Source: Parabacteroides massiliensis
GTDB taxonomy: Bacteria; Bacteroidota; Bacteroidia; Bacteroidales; Tannerellaceae
Assembly (NCBI RefSeq): GCF_900155425.1
Contig: NZ_LT700191.1
Coordinates: 1,635,198 to 1,699,197 of the forward strand
Reading direction: 5' to 3'
Length of the DNA stretch: 64,000 bases
In this document: positions 26,387-34,013 of the stretch, one piece after another
How the letters are laid out: each line of letters begins with the position of its first letter
Numbering within the stretch: position 1 is the first letter of the stretch
Made by a program: the position numbers and the translations under genes
Notes under the pieces: model-generated
The model's input: the letters and a program-made list of their open reading frames with translations, nothing else
What the model was told of the DNA's origin: nothing
Database searches by the model: none

Positions 26387-27048
26387 AAAAGCAATTGAAT
26401 TTAATCTGTGTATTGATATTTTTCTTTGTCGGCCTGTCTTTGGTTCCGAGTATCTATTCGATGGGGAATGCTTTTGTGGACGGTTTCAAAGAAGGAATGT
26501 CGCAAGTGGAAGAAGCACATGAGCAGGGAGCAACAAATATCAGTGCGGAGATATTAAGTCCGTTGGCTCTTAATTTATGGCCGAAGTCTTTGGCTGCCAC
26601 TTCTGATAAGCTGTTCAATCAGAAGGACCAGGAGTGGTATCCGGCTTCACATATCAAAACATTGGTCTGGGCAAAATCCAAAGATGTCGGATTTGCAGGA
26701 TATGTAAGTTTCCTTGCGCTGATCGGCCTGTTCTTTATTATAAAAGCGATCATCCAATTCTACAAGCTTATCAATGCGATTAATCATGAGGTGATATTCG
26801 ATTGGATGAATGTACGCCGTTTGAATCGTATCGGGCGTGATTTGCTGATCTCTTTTGTGATGACACAGGCTTATATGCTAATGAATTACTGGACGGCAAC
26901 CCGCCTGTTCGAGCTGGAAGGTTATGAACATAATTTCTGGGGCGATTTTCAGTCAATGACGTTGATAATGGGACTGATCGCTTTATTGGTAAGCCGTATT
27001 TTTGCGATCGGTTTGCAGATGAAGGAGGAACAGGAATTGACCATTTAA
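26383..27048 (+). CDS. DUF2975 membrane protein
   Basis: The 221-residue protein has four hydrophobic helices (about 4-25, 108-128, 148-168, 192-212), the layout of DUF2975. Family members are usually encoded next to a small YozG-type Cro/C1 regulator, as here (next gene, 142 bases downstream). It overlaps sppA by 4 bases. Activity is unknown; the pairing suggests a membrane sensor or effector working with the regulator. Confidence 0.82.
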   Translation: MKKQLNLICVLIFFFVGLSLVPSIYSMGNAFVDGFKEGMSQVEEAHEQGATNISAEILSPLALNLWPKSLAATSDKLFNQKDQEWYPASHIKTLVWAKSKDVGFAGYVSFLALIGLFFIIKAIIQFYKLINAINHEVIFDWMNVRRLNRIGRDLLISFVMTQAYMLMNYWTATRLFELEGYEHNFWGDFQSMTLIMGLIALLVSRIFAIGLQMKEEQELTI

Positions 27049-27190
27049 GGAACTGATAATTTTTTCTTCTTCGGATGATATCTTTATTATCGCTTCGGAA
27101 GTTTGAGCATTCCGGTCTGGCAAGTACCGGAAAATGCAGGTGGTGAAATCTTGTAATGTCATAATTAACGAATAATCAAAAGGGAAGAAT

Positions 27191-27403
27191 ATGGCTATAA
27201 TAGTGAATTTGGATGTGATGATGGCAAAAAGAAAGATTGCTTTAGGTGATCTGGCCGACCGTATCGGCATTACTCCGGCAAATCTTTCAATTTTAAAGAC
27301 AGGCAAAGCCAAAGCTATACGCTTCTCTACTCTTGAAGCAATTTGTAAGGAACTCGATTGTCAACCGGCGGATATACTTGAATTTAAGGACGAGGAATCG
27401 TGA
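27191..27403 (+). CDS. Small Cro/C1-type (YozG-like) HTH regulator
   Basis: The 70-residue protein is almost entirely one XRE-type HTH (about residues 8-65: MMAKRKIALGDLADRIGITP, then NLSILKTGKAKAIRFSTLEA). The C-terminus DCQPADILEFKDE is typical of YozG-like partners of DUF2975. It probably regulates the sppA-DUF2975 transcription unit, and the TATCG-N5-CGATA dyads at 24501 and 24556 are the obvious candidate sites, though this is inference. No copy of the dyad is seen directly before this gene. Confidence 0.9.
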   Translation: MAIIVNLDVMMAKRKIALGDLADRIGITPANLSILKTGKAKAIRFSTLEAICKELDCQPADILEFKDEES

Positions 27404-27523
27404 TATTCCGGGAATGGCAGATAATGTTCTTACAATTTGTAAGTATGTCGAGGGCGTGAAAGTGTATGAAAACTTTAATATTGTTAAATAAGCTATATTT
27501 TGTGACAATATGTAAGCGGAAGT
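27404..27523. other. Intergenic region with two dyads, no gene seen
   Basis: It contains a perfect dyad CTTACAATTTGTAAG (27429-27443) just after the HTH gene, and the pair ATATTGT (27478-27484) and ACAATAT (27505-27511). These may be protein-binding sites. No ORF stands out. Confidence 0.4.
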
Positions 27524-27554
27524 TTGTTCTATTATCGAATGATACCTACATTTG
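27524..27554 (+). promoter_or_regulatory. Orphan consensus promoter
   Basis: TTG (27524-27526; TTTG from 27523), 20 bases, TACATTTG (27547-27554). It is a full consensus match on the plus strand, yet the next plus-strand gene lies far downstream (29324), beyond the convergent trpB-like gene. Confidence 0.65.
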
Positions 27555-27560
27555 CGGCGC

Positions 27561-27781
27561 AATTTGAAAGTATTTTTAAGTGATTAATATTACACATATG
27601 GAATGTGGAATAAAAAGAAGAAAAACTTTAGCTTGAATGTCCAAAATATGGTTGCTCCGGCAACAAGTTATAACGACATTTTCTCATAATACCTATTTTA
27701 AAATATTTCATAGACACAACCGAAAATGGCGCGAATAACAAAAGACGTGAGTCCCTGTTATTAGCGCCATTTTCATTTTTT
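27561..27781 (+). ncRNA. Candidate small RNA of about 220 nt
   Basis: The stretch runs from an orphan promoter (27524-27554) to a strong terminator hairpin (27722-27774) with a six-T tail. The only frames inside are 12 codons (ATG 27598) and 33 codons (ATG directly after that stop); neither looks like a known protein. The terminator may instead belong to the convergent trpB-like gene, so the RNA is a hypothesis. I could not match it to a known RNA family. Confidence 0.4.
27722..27781. terminator. Bidirectional terminator downstream of the TrpB-like gene
   Basis: An 11-base perfect stem (27722-27732 with 27764-27774) continues after one mismatch into 7 more pairs (27734-27740 with 27756-27762). 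T-runs follow on both strands (six T on plus, four T on minus), so it can end the trpB-like transcript and any plus-strand transcript. Confidence 0.82.
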
Positions 27782-27802
27782 ATGGTAGGTTCTCTGTTGT
27801 TC

Positions 27803-29167
27803 TTACTTAATGATCTTTTCTATCTCCGAAAGATTCTTTTCCACATCGGCATCCGTGACTTCGTAGTTTGTCAGGTCGCCAGCCAGATATTGGTCGTAAG
27901 CGGCCATGTCGATCAAACCGTGGCCGGACAGGTTGAACAGGATCGTACGCGGTTTGCCTTCGATCTTCGCCTGCTCTGCTTCACGGATAGCGGCGGCGAT
28001 GGCGTGGGAAGATTCGGGAGCCGGTATGATACCTTCACTCTGTGCGAAGAGTGTGGCTGCTTTGAATGTCTCAAGCTGTTGGATGTCTACGGCATCCATC
28101 AGACCATCCTTCTTCAGTTGGCTGACGATGGAACCTGCACCGTGATAACGCAGACCGCCAGCATGGATATTGGCCGGGGCAAAGTTATGTCCCAAGGTAA
28201 ACATCGGAAGAAGCGGTGTATAACCGGCTTCATCACCGAAGTCGTATTGGAATTGTCCTCGTGTCAGTTTCGGGCAGGATGCCGGTTCGGCTGCAACGAT
28301 GCGGATGTCTTTCCCTTGTGTCAGTTTATGGCGCAGGAACGGGAATGCAATACCGGAGAAGTTTGAACCGCCACCGAAACAAGCGATTACCACGTCCGGA
28401 TATTCTCCTGCCATCTCCATCTGCTTTTCTGCTTCCAGGCCGATAACCGTTTGGTGGAGCATTACATGGTTCAGTACACTACCCAATACATATTTACAAT
28501 TGGGAGTCTGCATGGCCAGTTCTACCGCTTCGGAGATGGCTGTACCCAGACTTCCCTGATAGTTCGGGTGCTTGGTGATGATGTCGCGACCCGCACGTGT
28601 ACTCATACTCGGCGAGGCGATCACTTCGGCTCCGAACGTCTGCATCATAGAACGGCGATAGGGTTTCTGATTGTAGCTGACCTTTACCATATAGACAGCC
28701 AGTTCCAATCCGAAGTGTTTGGCGGCCATGGCCATGGAAGCTCCCCATTGTCCGGCACCTGTTTCGGTTGTGATATTGGTTACGCCTTCTTTCTTGCAGA
28801 AATAAGCCTGCGGAATAGCTGAGTTCAGTTTGTGCGAACCGACCGGGCTGACACTTTCGTTTTTGAAATAGATGTGAGCCGGTGTGTCAATCGCTTTCTC
28901 AAGCCCGTAAGCACGGACCAACGGAGTCGGACGCCAGATTTTATACATATCGCGAACTTCTTCCGGGATTTCGATCCAAGCATCTGTCTGATTAACCTCT
29001 TGCTCTACCAACCCTTTGGCAAATAAGGGGTAGAGGTCTTCTGGTTTGAGCGGTTCCTTTGTTTTTGGGTTCAGCGGAGGAAGCGGTTTATTCTTCATGT
29101 CAGCCACGATATTGTACCAGGCTGTAGGAATATCTTTCTCCTGTAGTAAAAATTTTTTACTTTCCAT
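27803..29167 (-). CDS. TrpB-like (TrpB2-type) PLP-dependent tryptophan synthase beta
   Basis: The 454-residue protein is longer than the usual TrpB1 (about 400) and belongs to the TrpB2 type. The PLP lysine is Lys113 in PVGSHKLNSAIPQ, and the phosphate-binding loop is GGGSNFSG. Such enzymes condense indole with serine and are often encoded outside trp operons, without a TrpA partner, as here. A role in indole salvage is likely. It stands alone, divergent from the first porin-like gene. Confidence 0.93.
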   Translation of the reverse strand: MESKKFLLQEKDIPTAWYNIVADMKNKPLPPLNPKTKEPLKPEDLYPLFAKGLVEQEVNQTDAWIEIPEEVRDMYKIWRPTPLVRAYGLEKAIDTPAHIYFKNESVSPVGSHKLNSAIPQAYFCKKEGVTNITTETGAGQWGASMAMAAKHFGLELAVYMVKVSYNQKPYRRSMMQTFGAEVIASPSMSTRAGRDIITKHPNYQGSLGTAISEAVELAMQTPNCKYVLGSVLNHVMLHQTVIGLEAEKQMEMAGEYPDVVIACFGGGSNFSGIAFPFLRHKLTQGKDIRIVAAEPASCPKLTRGQFQYDFGDEAGYTPLLPMFTLGHNFAPANIHAGGLRYHGAGSIVSQLKKDGLMDAVDIQQLETFKAATLFAQSEGIIPAPESSHAIAAAIREAEQAKIEGKPRTILFNLSGHGLIDMAAYDQYLAGDLTNYEVTDADVEKNLSEIEKIIK

Positions 29168-29278
29168 GATGTTGTTATGTAGTTTACATTATTAATCAAT
29201 TTGGCCTTTAAGGCTTACAACTTGGAAGCAAAGTAACAAATAATATTTCGTTCTTCAAATGAAATACAGGAAAATATA

Positions 29279-29286
29279 TATCTTTG
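29279..29286 (+). promoter_or_regulatory. -7 element of the first porin-like gene
   Basis: TATCTTTG matches the consensus and lies 37 bases before the ATG at 29324. The -33 element is not clear. Confidence 0.45.
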
Positions 29287-29323
29287 CGGCTCAACTCTGT
29301 TAAACAGATAACAAACTATAAAA

Positions 29324-30544
29324 ATGAAAAAACTGATATTACTGCTGATTGGCATTTGCATGATGTTCCCGGCGATAGCCCAGAAGAAGAACTTCACTTA
29401 TAAATTTTACGGCTTTGTCCGTGGAGACCTCTTCTATAATACGCGTGCCAATATGGCTCCGGTGGACGGGAATTTCTATTTGTATCCACTGGACAAGAAA
29501 CCGGATGCAGGCGGTAAAGACTTGAATGCCGGTCCCAACGGTAGTTTCTATACCTTCACTTCTCGTCTTGGAGTGGACGTGACCGGTCCGAATATCGGTA
29601 CGGCCCGTTCTTCAGCAAAGATCGAAGTCGATTTTGGCGGTTTCTCGTCCAGCACGACGATGTTGCGTATTCGGCAGGCCTATGTGGCGTTGGATTGGGA
29701 AAAGAGCCAGATATTGATAGGGCAGACTTGGCATCCTTTGTTCGGGAGTGTCTATCCGGATATCCTGAATCTTTCTACCGGTGCACCTTTCCAACCGTTT
29801 AATCGCGAACCGCAGATACGTTACCAGTATAAGGCAGGGAAAGTCAAATTGACTGCTTCCGCCCTTTGGCAGTTGCAATATCTTTCAAGTGGCCCTAACG
29901 GGATGAGCGAGGAATATATGAAGAATAGCTGTGTGCCGGAGTTCTATCTCGGTGCCGATTATGCTTCCGATGGTTGGCTGGTAGGCGGTGGTGTCCATCT
30001 GATTTCCCTGAAACCTCGTACTTCTTCTGTCTGGAATGAAAAGACCTATAAGGTAAATGAGCGTATGACGACGTTTTCCTATGAGGCTCATGCCAAGTAT
30101 ACCGGACGCAATTTCGCTTTTGCCGCCAAGAGCCTGATGGCTTCCAGCTTGGACCATACGGCGTTGATTGGCGGTTATGGCATCAGTTCCATCGCTCCGG
30201 ATAACGGAAGGCAGGAATATACGCCTTTCCGCCATTCCACTTCTTGGGTTAATTTCACCTACGGAACGAAGTGGAAAGGGCATTTCTTTGCCGGTTATAC
30301 CAAGAACTTAGGGACGACCGATGCTTTGGTTTCTGCAACCAAATATGGTATGGGATTGGATATAGATCAGGTTTTCTCTACCAATATCGCTTTCTCCTAC
30401 AATCTGCCCCATTGGCAGATAGGAATGGAATATATGCCGACGACGGCTTGGTATGGCGATACGGACAGGACTTCCGGCAAGGTCGTAAATACGCATAGTG
30501 TCACCAATCACCGTATACTGGGGCTTGTGATGTATTATTTTTAA
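29324..30544 (+). CDS. Outer-membrane porin-like beta-barrel protein, tandem copy 1
   Basis: The 406-residue protein has a signal peptide (about 1-19) and then a beta-barrel pattern of alternating aromatic and polar residues, ending in the aromatic YYF expected for BamA recognition. The mature start KKNFTYKFYGFVRGDLFYNT recurs almost unchanged in the next gene, which has exactly the same length. The conserved ILIGQTWHPLFGSVYPDILN and GAPFQPFNR blocks suggest a DcaP- or carbohydrate-porin-like family. No SusCD genes are near, and the substrate is unknown. Confidence 0.8.
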   Translation: MKKLILLLIGICMMFPAIAQKKNFTYKFYGFVRGDLFYNTRANMAPVDGNFYLYPLDKKPDAGGKDLNAGPNGSFYTFTSRLGVDVTGPNIGTARSSAKIEVDFGGFSSSTTMLRIRQAYVALDWEKSQILIGQTWHPLFGSVYPDILNLSTGAPFQPFNREPQIRYQYKAGKVKLTASALWQLQYLSSGPNGMSEEYMKNSCVPEFYLGADYASDGWLVGGGVHLISLKPRTSSVWNEKTYKVNERMTTFSYEAHAKYTGRNFAFAAKSLMASSLDHTALIGGYGISSIAPDNGRQEYTPFRHSTSWVNFTYGTKWKGHFFAGYTKNLGTTDALVSATKYGMGLDIDQVFSTNIAFSYNLPHWQIGMEYMPTTAWYGDTDRTSGKVVNTHSVTNHRILGLVMYYF

Positions 30545-30615
30545 GAGTCTGGTTGGGCGGACTCTCCGATTGTCACAATTTCTATGCTTATACTCAAGCC
30601 CTTGAAAAAGACATT

Positions 30616-30645
30616 TTGTAGTGAGAACAAACTTCCTTACCTTTG
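30616..30645 (+). promoter_or_regulatory. Promoter of the second porin-like gene
   Basis: TTG (30616-30618), 19 bases, TACCTTTG (30638-30645), just 23 bases before the ATG at 30668. The second copy thus has its own promoter, and its transcript would not include the longer ORF extension to 30584. Confidence 0.75.
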
Positions 30646-30667
30646 CAGTCAATTTGAAAAGACAGAA

Positions 30668-31888
30668 ATGAAAAGATACTTGCTACTCTTTGCGGCCTTG
30701 TGTATGGTGATGGCCGGTTATGCCCAGAAAAAGAATTTTTCTTATACTTTTTACGGACAGGTGCGTGGTGACCTGTTTTATAATTCCCGCGCTAATGCTG
30801 AGACAGTGGACGGACTTTTTTATCTTTACCCGAAAGATAAGAATCCGGATGCTGACGGGAATGACCTGAATGCTACGGCAAACGGTAGTTTTTATCTGCT
30901 CTATTCCCGTCTGGGGGTGGATGTGAAAGGACCGAATATAGGAAATGCCGTGACGACAGCCAAGCTGGAGGCGGACTTTCGAGGCTCCGGCAGTAATTGG
31001 GCGGTCTTGCGTATTCGCCATGCATACGTCAATCTGGATTGGGGAAAGTCGGCAGTGTTGGTGGGGCAAACCTGGCATCCGCTGTTCGGCGATGTATCTC
31101 CGCAGATGTTGAATCTTTCGACCGGTGCACCTTTCCAGCCGTTTAACCGCAGCCCGCAGATCCGCTACCGGTACACCTCCGGCAAAGGATTGCAGTTGAC
31201 GGGAGCCGTGTTGTGGCAATTGCAGTATCTGTCTGCCGGCCCGAACGGAAAGAGCGAGGAATATATTAAAAACAGCTGCATCCCGGAAGTCTACGTTTCG
31301 GCTGATTATAAGGCAGACGGTTTGATTGCAGGTGTCGGTATGGAAATGTTATCCTTGAAACCCCGCCTGCAAACAACGGTAGATAACCGGACGTATAAAG
31401 TGAACGAACGGGTTACTTCGCTCTCTTTTGAAGCGCATGCCAAATATACGGCTCCGAACTGGTTGATAGCCGGTAAGACCTTGTTAGCCTCCAATCTGAC
31501 GCAGGCCAGTATGTTGGGCGGGTATGCTGTTACTTCCATCGATTCGCGTACAGGGGAACAAGAATATACGCCATATCGCCATTCGATGACTTGGCTGAAT
31601 GTGGTGTATGGAAAGAAGTGGAAGCCGGGAATCTTTGTCGGGTATCTGAAGAACCTGGGGACGGGAAAGACGATCGCCGGGCCGACCTATGGTGTCGGGT
31701 TGGATGTGGACCAGGTGTTTACCACCAACCTCCAACTCTCTTATAATTTGCCTCACTGGAAATTGGGAGTGGAATACAGCCCTTCTTTTGCCTGGTATGG
31801 CACAATGAATGCCGAAAACGGTAAAATAGAGGATACTCATTCGGTAACAAACCACCGCGTATTGGGTGTCCTGATCTATATGTTTTGA
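30668..31888 (+). CDS. Outer-membrane porin-like beta-barrel protein, tandem copy 2
   Basis: Started at the ATG at 30668 (MKRYLLLFAALCMVMAGYAQ), because that gives a proper signal peptide and follows a consensus promoter. The 406 residues align along their length with copy 1, ending in the aromatic IYMF. Differences are spread over the protein, so the duplication is old rather than recent. The stop overlaps the next ATG (TGATG), coupling it to the RmlD-like reductase. Confidence 0.82.
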   Translation: MKRYLLLFAALCMVMAGYAQKKNFSYTFYGQVRGDLFYNSRANAETVDGLFYLYPKDKNPDADGNDLNATANGSFYLLYSRLGVDVKGPNIGNAVTTAKLEADFRGSGSNWAVLRIRHAYVNLDWGKSAVLVGQTWHPLFGDVSPQMLNLSTGAPFQPFNRSPQIRYRYTSGKGLQLTGAVLWQLQYLSAGPNGKSEEYIKNSCIPEVYVSADYKADGLIAGVGMEMLSLKPRLQTTVDNRTYKVNERVTSLSFEAHAKYTAPNWLIAGKTLLASNLTQASMLGGYAVTSIDSRTGEQEYTPYRHSMTWLNVVYGKKWKPGIFVGYLKNLGTGKTIAGPTYGVGLDVDQVFTTNLQLSYNLPHWKLGVEYSPSFAWYGTMNAENGKIEDTHSVTNHRVLGVLIYMF

Positions 31889-32778
31889 TGAAAAAGATAT
31901 TGATTATAGGAGCAAACGGGTTCACCGGGAGAAGAATCCTGGATAACCTTTCGGAGAACGGGGAATACGAGGTATTCGGCTGTTCCCTTCATTCTGATAT
32001 TCGTCAGGAAGGAAATCATACTTTCATCCGGTTGGATATCAACGACTATCCGGCGGTAGAGACCTTGTTCGACCATATCTGTCCTGATGTCGTCATCAAT
32101 TGTTCGGCTCTTTCCGTTCCTGATTATTGCGAGTTGCACCGCGAAGAGGCGTATGCCGTTAACGTGTCGGCGGTAGAAAACCTGGCTCATTGTTGCGAGC
32201 ATCAGGGATGCCGTTTTATCCATCTGTCGACTGACTTTGTGTTTGACGGGAAAAGCGACCGTCTCTATACGGAAGAAGATATACCCGCTCCGCTCAATTA
32301 TTATGGTGTGACCAAGTATCAAGGAGAGCAGGCGATAGCAAGTATTTGTCGCAACTATGCGATTGTCCGTGTGGTTGTCGTATACGGGAAAGCCTTGCCG
32401 GGCCAACATGGCAATATCCTGCAACTGGTCAAGAACCGTTTGGAAGCAGGGCAGGAGATTCGTGTCGTCTCCGACCAATACCGTACGCCGACTTGGGTGG
32501 CGGACATTGCCGACGGAGTGGAGAAGCTGGTGTATTCCGGTAATTCCGGTATTTATCACATCTGTGGCGCGGAATATCTCTCTATCGCTGAAATGGCATA
32601 TCGTGTAGCCGATTACTTCAATCTGGATCGTTCCTTGATCCGCCCGGTCACAACGGAAGAAATGAAGGAAGCAACCCCGCGTCCGCATAATAGCGGATTA
32701 TCTATTGAAAAAGCAAAACGAGAATTGGGCTATTGCCCGCATACGTTGGAAGAAGGACTGGAAGAAATGAAGATATAA
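31888..32778 (+). CDS. RmlD-like NAD(P)-dependent sugar-nucleotide reductase (SDR)
   Basis: Started at the ATG at 31888, which overlaps the previous stop. The 296-residue protein is an extended SDR with the Rossmann motif GANGFTG (8-14), STDFVFDG (114-121) and the catalytic Tyr139-Lys143 pair (YGVTK). It resembles dTDP-4-dehydrorhamnose reductase, but no rmlA, B or C genes are near, so it may act on another sugar nucleotide. Coupling to an outer-membrane porin gene is unusual. Fold certain, substrate uncertain. Confidence 0.88.
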   Translation: MKKILIIGANGFTGRRILDNLSENGEYEVFGCSLHSDIRQEGNHTFIRLDINDYPAVETLFDHICPDVVINCSALSVPDYCELHREEAYAVNVSAVENLAHCCEHQGCRFIHLSTDFVFDGKSDRLYTEEDIPAPLNYYGVTKYQGEQAIASICRNYAIVRVVVVYGKALPGQHGNILQLVKNRLEAGQEIRVVSDQYRTPTWVADIADGVEKLVYSGNSGIYHICGAEYLSIAEMAYRVADYFNLDRSLIRPVTTEEMKEATPRPHNSGLSIEKAKRELGYCPHTLEEGLEEMKI

Positions 32779-32779
32779 T

Positions 32780-32815
32780 TTAGGCACGGATTACAAGAAA
32801 GGAATCCGTGCCTAA
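32780..32815. terminator. Bidirectional terminator between the RmlD-like gene and asd
   Basis: A 13-base perfect stem (32780-32792 with 32803-32815) around a 10-base loop sits between two convergent genes. The T-tracts on both sides are weak, so efficiency is uncertain. Confidence 0.65.
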
Positions 32816-32869
32816 AAGATCATGATAAAGGAGTTTTGACATCTCCTTCTCTTTATATTCAAATACCGT

Positions 32870-33880
32870 TTATCCGATATTCTTTACTTTCAACAAATAC
32901 TCTGCTATCTGTACGGCATTCAAAGCTGCGCCTTTTTTGATCTGGTCGCTTACCGTCCAGAAGGTCAAACCGTTCGGATTCGTGATGTCCTTACGGATAC
33001 GGCCTACGTAAACAGGATCTTTCCCGGCAATGAACAACGGCATCGGATAATCTTTCTTTGCCGGTTCGTCCTGCAGGATAACACCTTCGGCTTCAGCAAA
33101 AGCTTTGCGGGCTTCTTCTACGCTGATCGGGCGTTCCGTTTCGACCCAAGTTGCTTCGCTATGGGCGCGCATGACCGGAACACGCACACAGGTTGCGCTC
33201 ACTTCGATGTCGGAGTGCATGATCTTGCGTGTTTCGTTATACATCTTCATCTCTTCTTTCGTATAGCCGTTGTCGGTAAATACGTCTACATGCGGAATAA
33301 CGTTGTAAGCCAGCTGATAAGCGAACTTTTCTACAGTAGGTTCTTCGCCTTTCAACAATTGTTCATATTGTTTTACCAGTTCGGCCATAGCTGTTGCGCC
33401 TGCACCGCTGGCAGCCTGATAAGTCGATACGTGTACACGTTTGATATGCGACAGACCCTCGATTGCCTTCAATGCAACGACCATCTGGATAGTGGTACAG
33501 TTCGGATTGGCAATGATACCGCGCGGACGATTCAGTGCATCTTCCGGGTTCACTTCGGGAACGACCAAAGGTACATCGTTGTCCATGCGGAATGCACTGG
33601 AATTGTCGATCATCACAGTACCATATTTTGTAATGGTTTCTGCGAATTCGACAGAAGTACCGCCACCGGCCGAAACAAAAGCAACATCAATTCCCTTAAA
33701 GTCGTCGTTATGCTTAAGCTCCTTGACGGTAATCTGTTTACCACGGAAAGTGTAAACACGTCCGGCACTGCGAGATGAGCCAAAAAGCACAAGTTCATCT
33801 ATCGGGAAGTTTCTCTCGTCGAGTACGCGCAGGAATTCTTGTCCTACGGCTCCACTCACTCCAACAATTGCTACTTTCAT
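32870..33880 (-). CDS. asd: Aspartate-semialdehyde dehydrogenase
   Basis: Started at the ATG at 33880 ([20 protein letters not shown]); a GTG three codons earlier is less likely. The 336-residue enzyme has the N-terminal NADP motif GVSGAVG (7-13) and the catalytic Cys128 in NPNCTT. It reduces aspartyl phosphate to aspartate semialdehyde, the branch point to lysine/diaminopimelate, threonine and methionine. It stands alone, divergent from the lamin-tail protein. Confidence 0.97.
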   Translation of the reverse strand: MKVAIVGVSGAVGQEFLRVLDERNFPIDELVLFGSSRSAGRVYTFRGKQITVKELKHNDDFKGIDVAFVSAGGGTSVEFAETITKYGTVMIDNSSAFRMDNDVPLVVPEVNPEDALNRPRGIIANPNCTTIQMVVALKAIEGLSHIKRVHVSTYQAASGAGATAMAELVKQYEQLLKGEEPTVEKFAYQLAYNVIPHVDVFTDNGYTKEEMKMYNETRKIMHSDIEVSATCVRVPVMRAHSEATWVETERPISVEEARKAFAEAEGVILQDEPAKKDYPMPLFIAGKDPVYVGRIRKDITNPNGLTFWTVSDQIKKGAALNAVQIAEYLLKVKNIG

Positions 33881-34013
33881 TTTGAGCACTAATTAATTTG
33901 TTTATAAAAAAAATGGTATACCTTTACAGCGTGTACGGAAAGCTCTGTGCTTTCTTCGCTACAACGCTTTAGGGGTGCAAAGATATACAAATTATAAACA
34001 AAACCAGAAGGCT

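Noticed and set aside
27561-27781. 6S RNA
   Set aside because: I could not see the closing stem and central bubble that define 6S RNA; the ends do not pair well.
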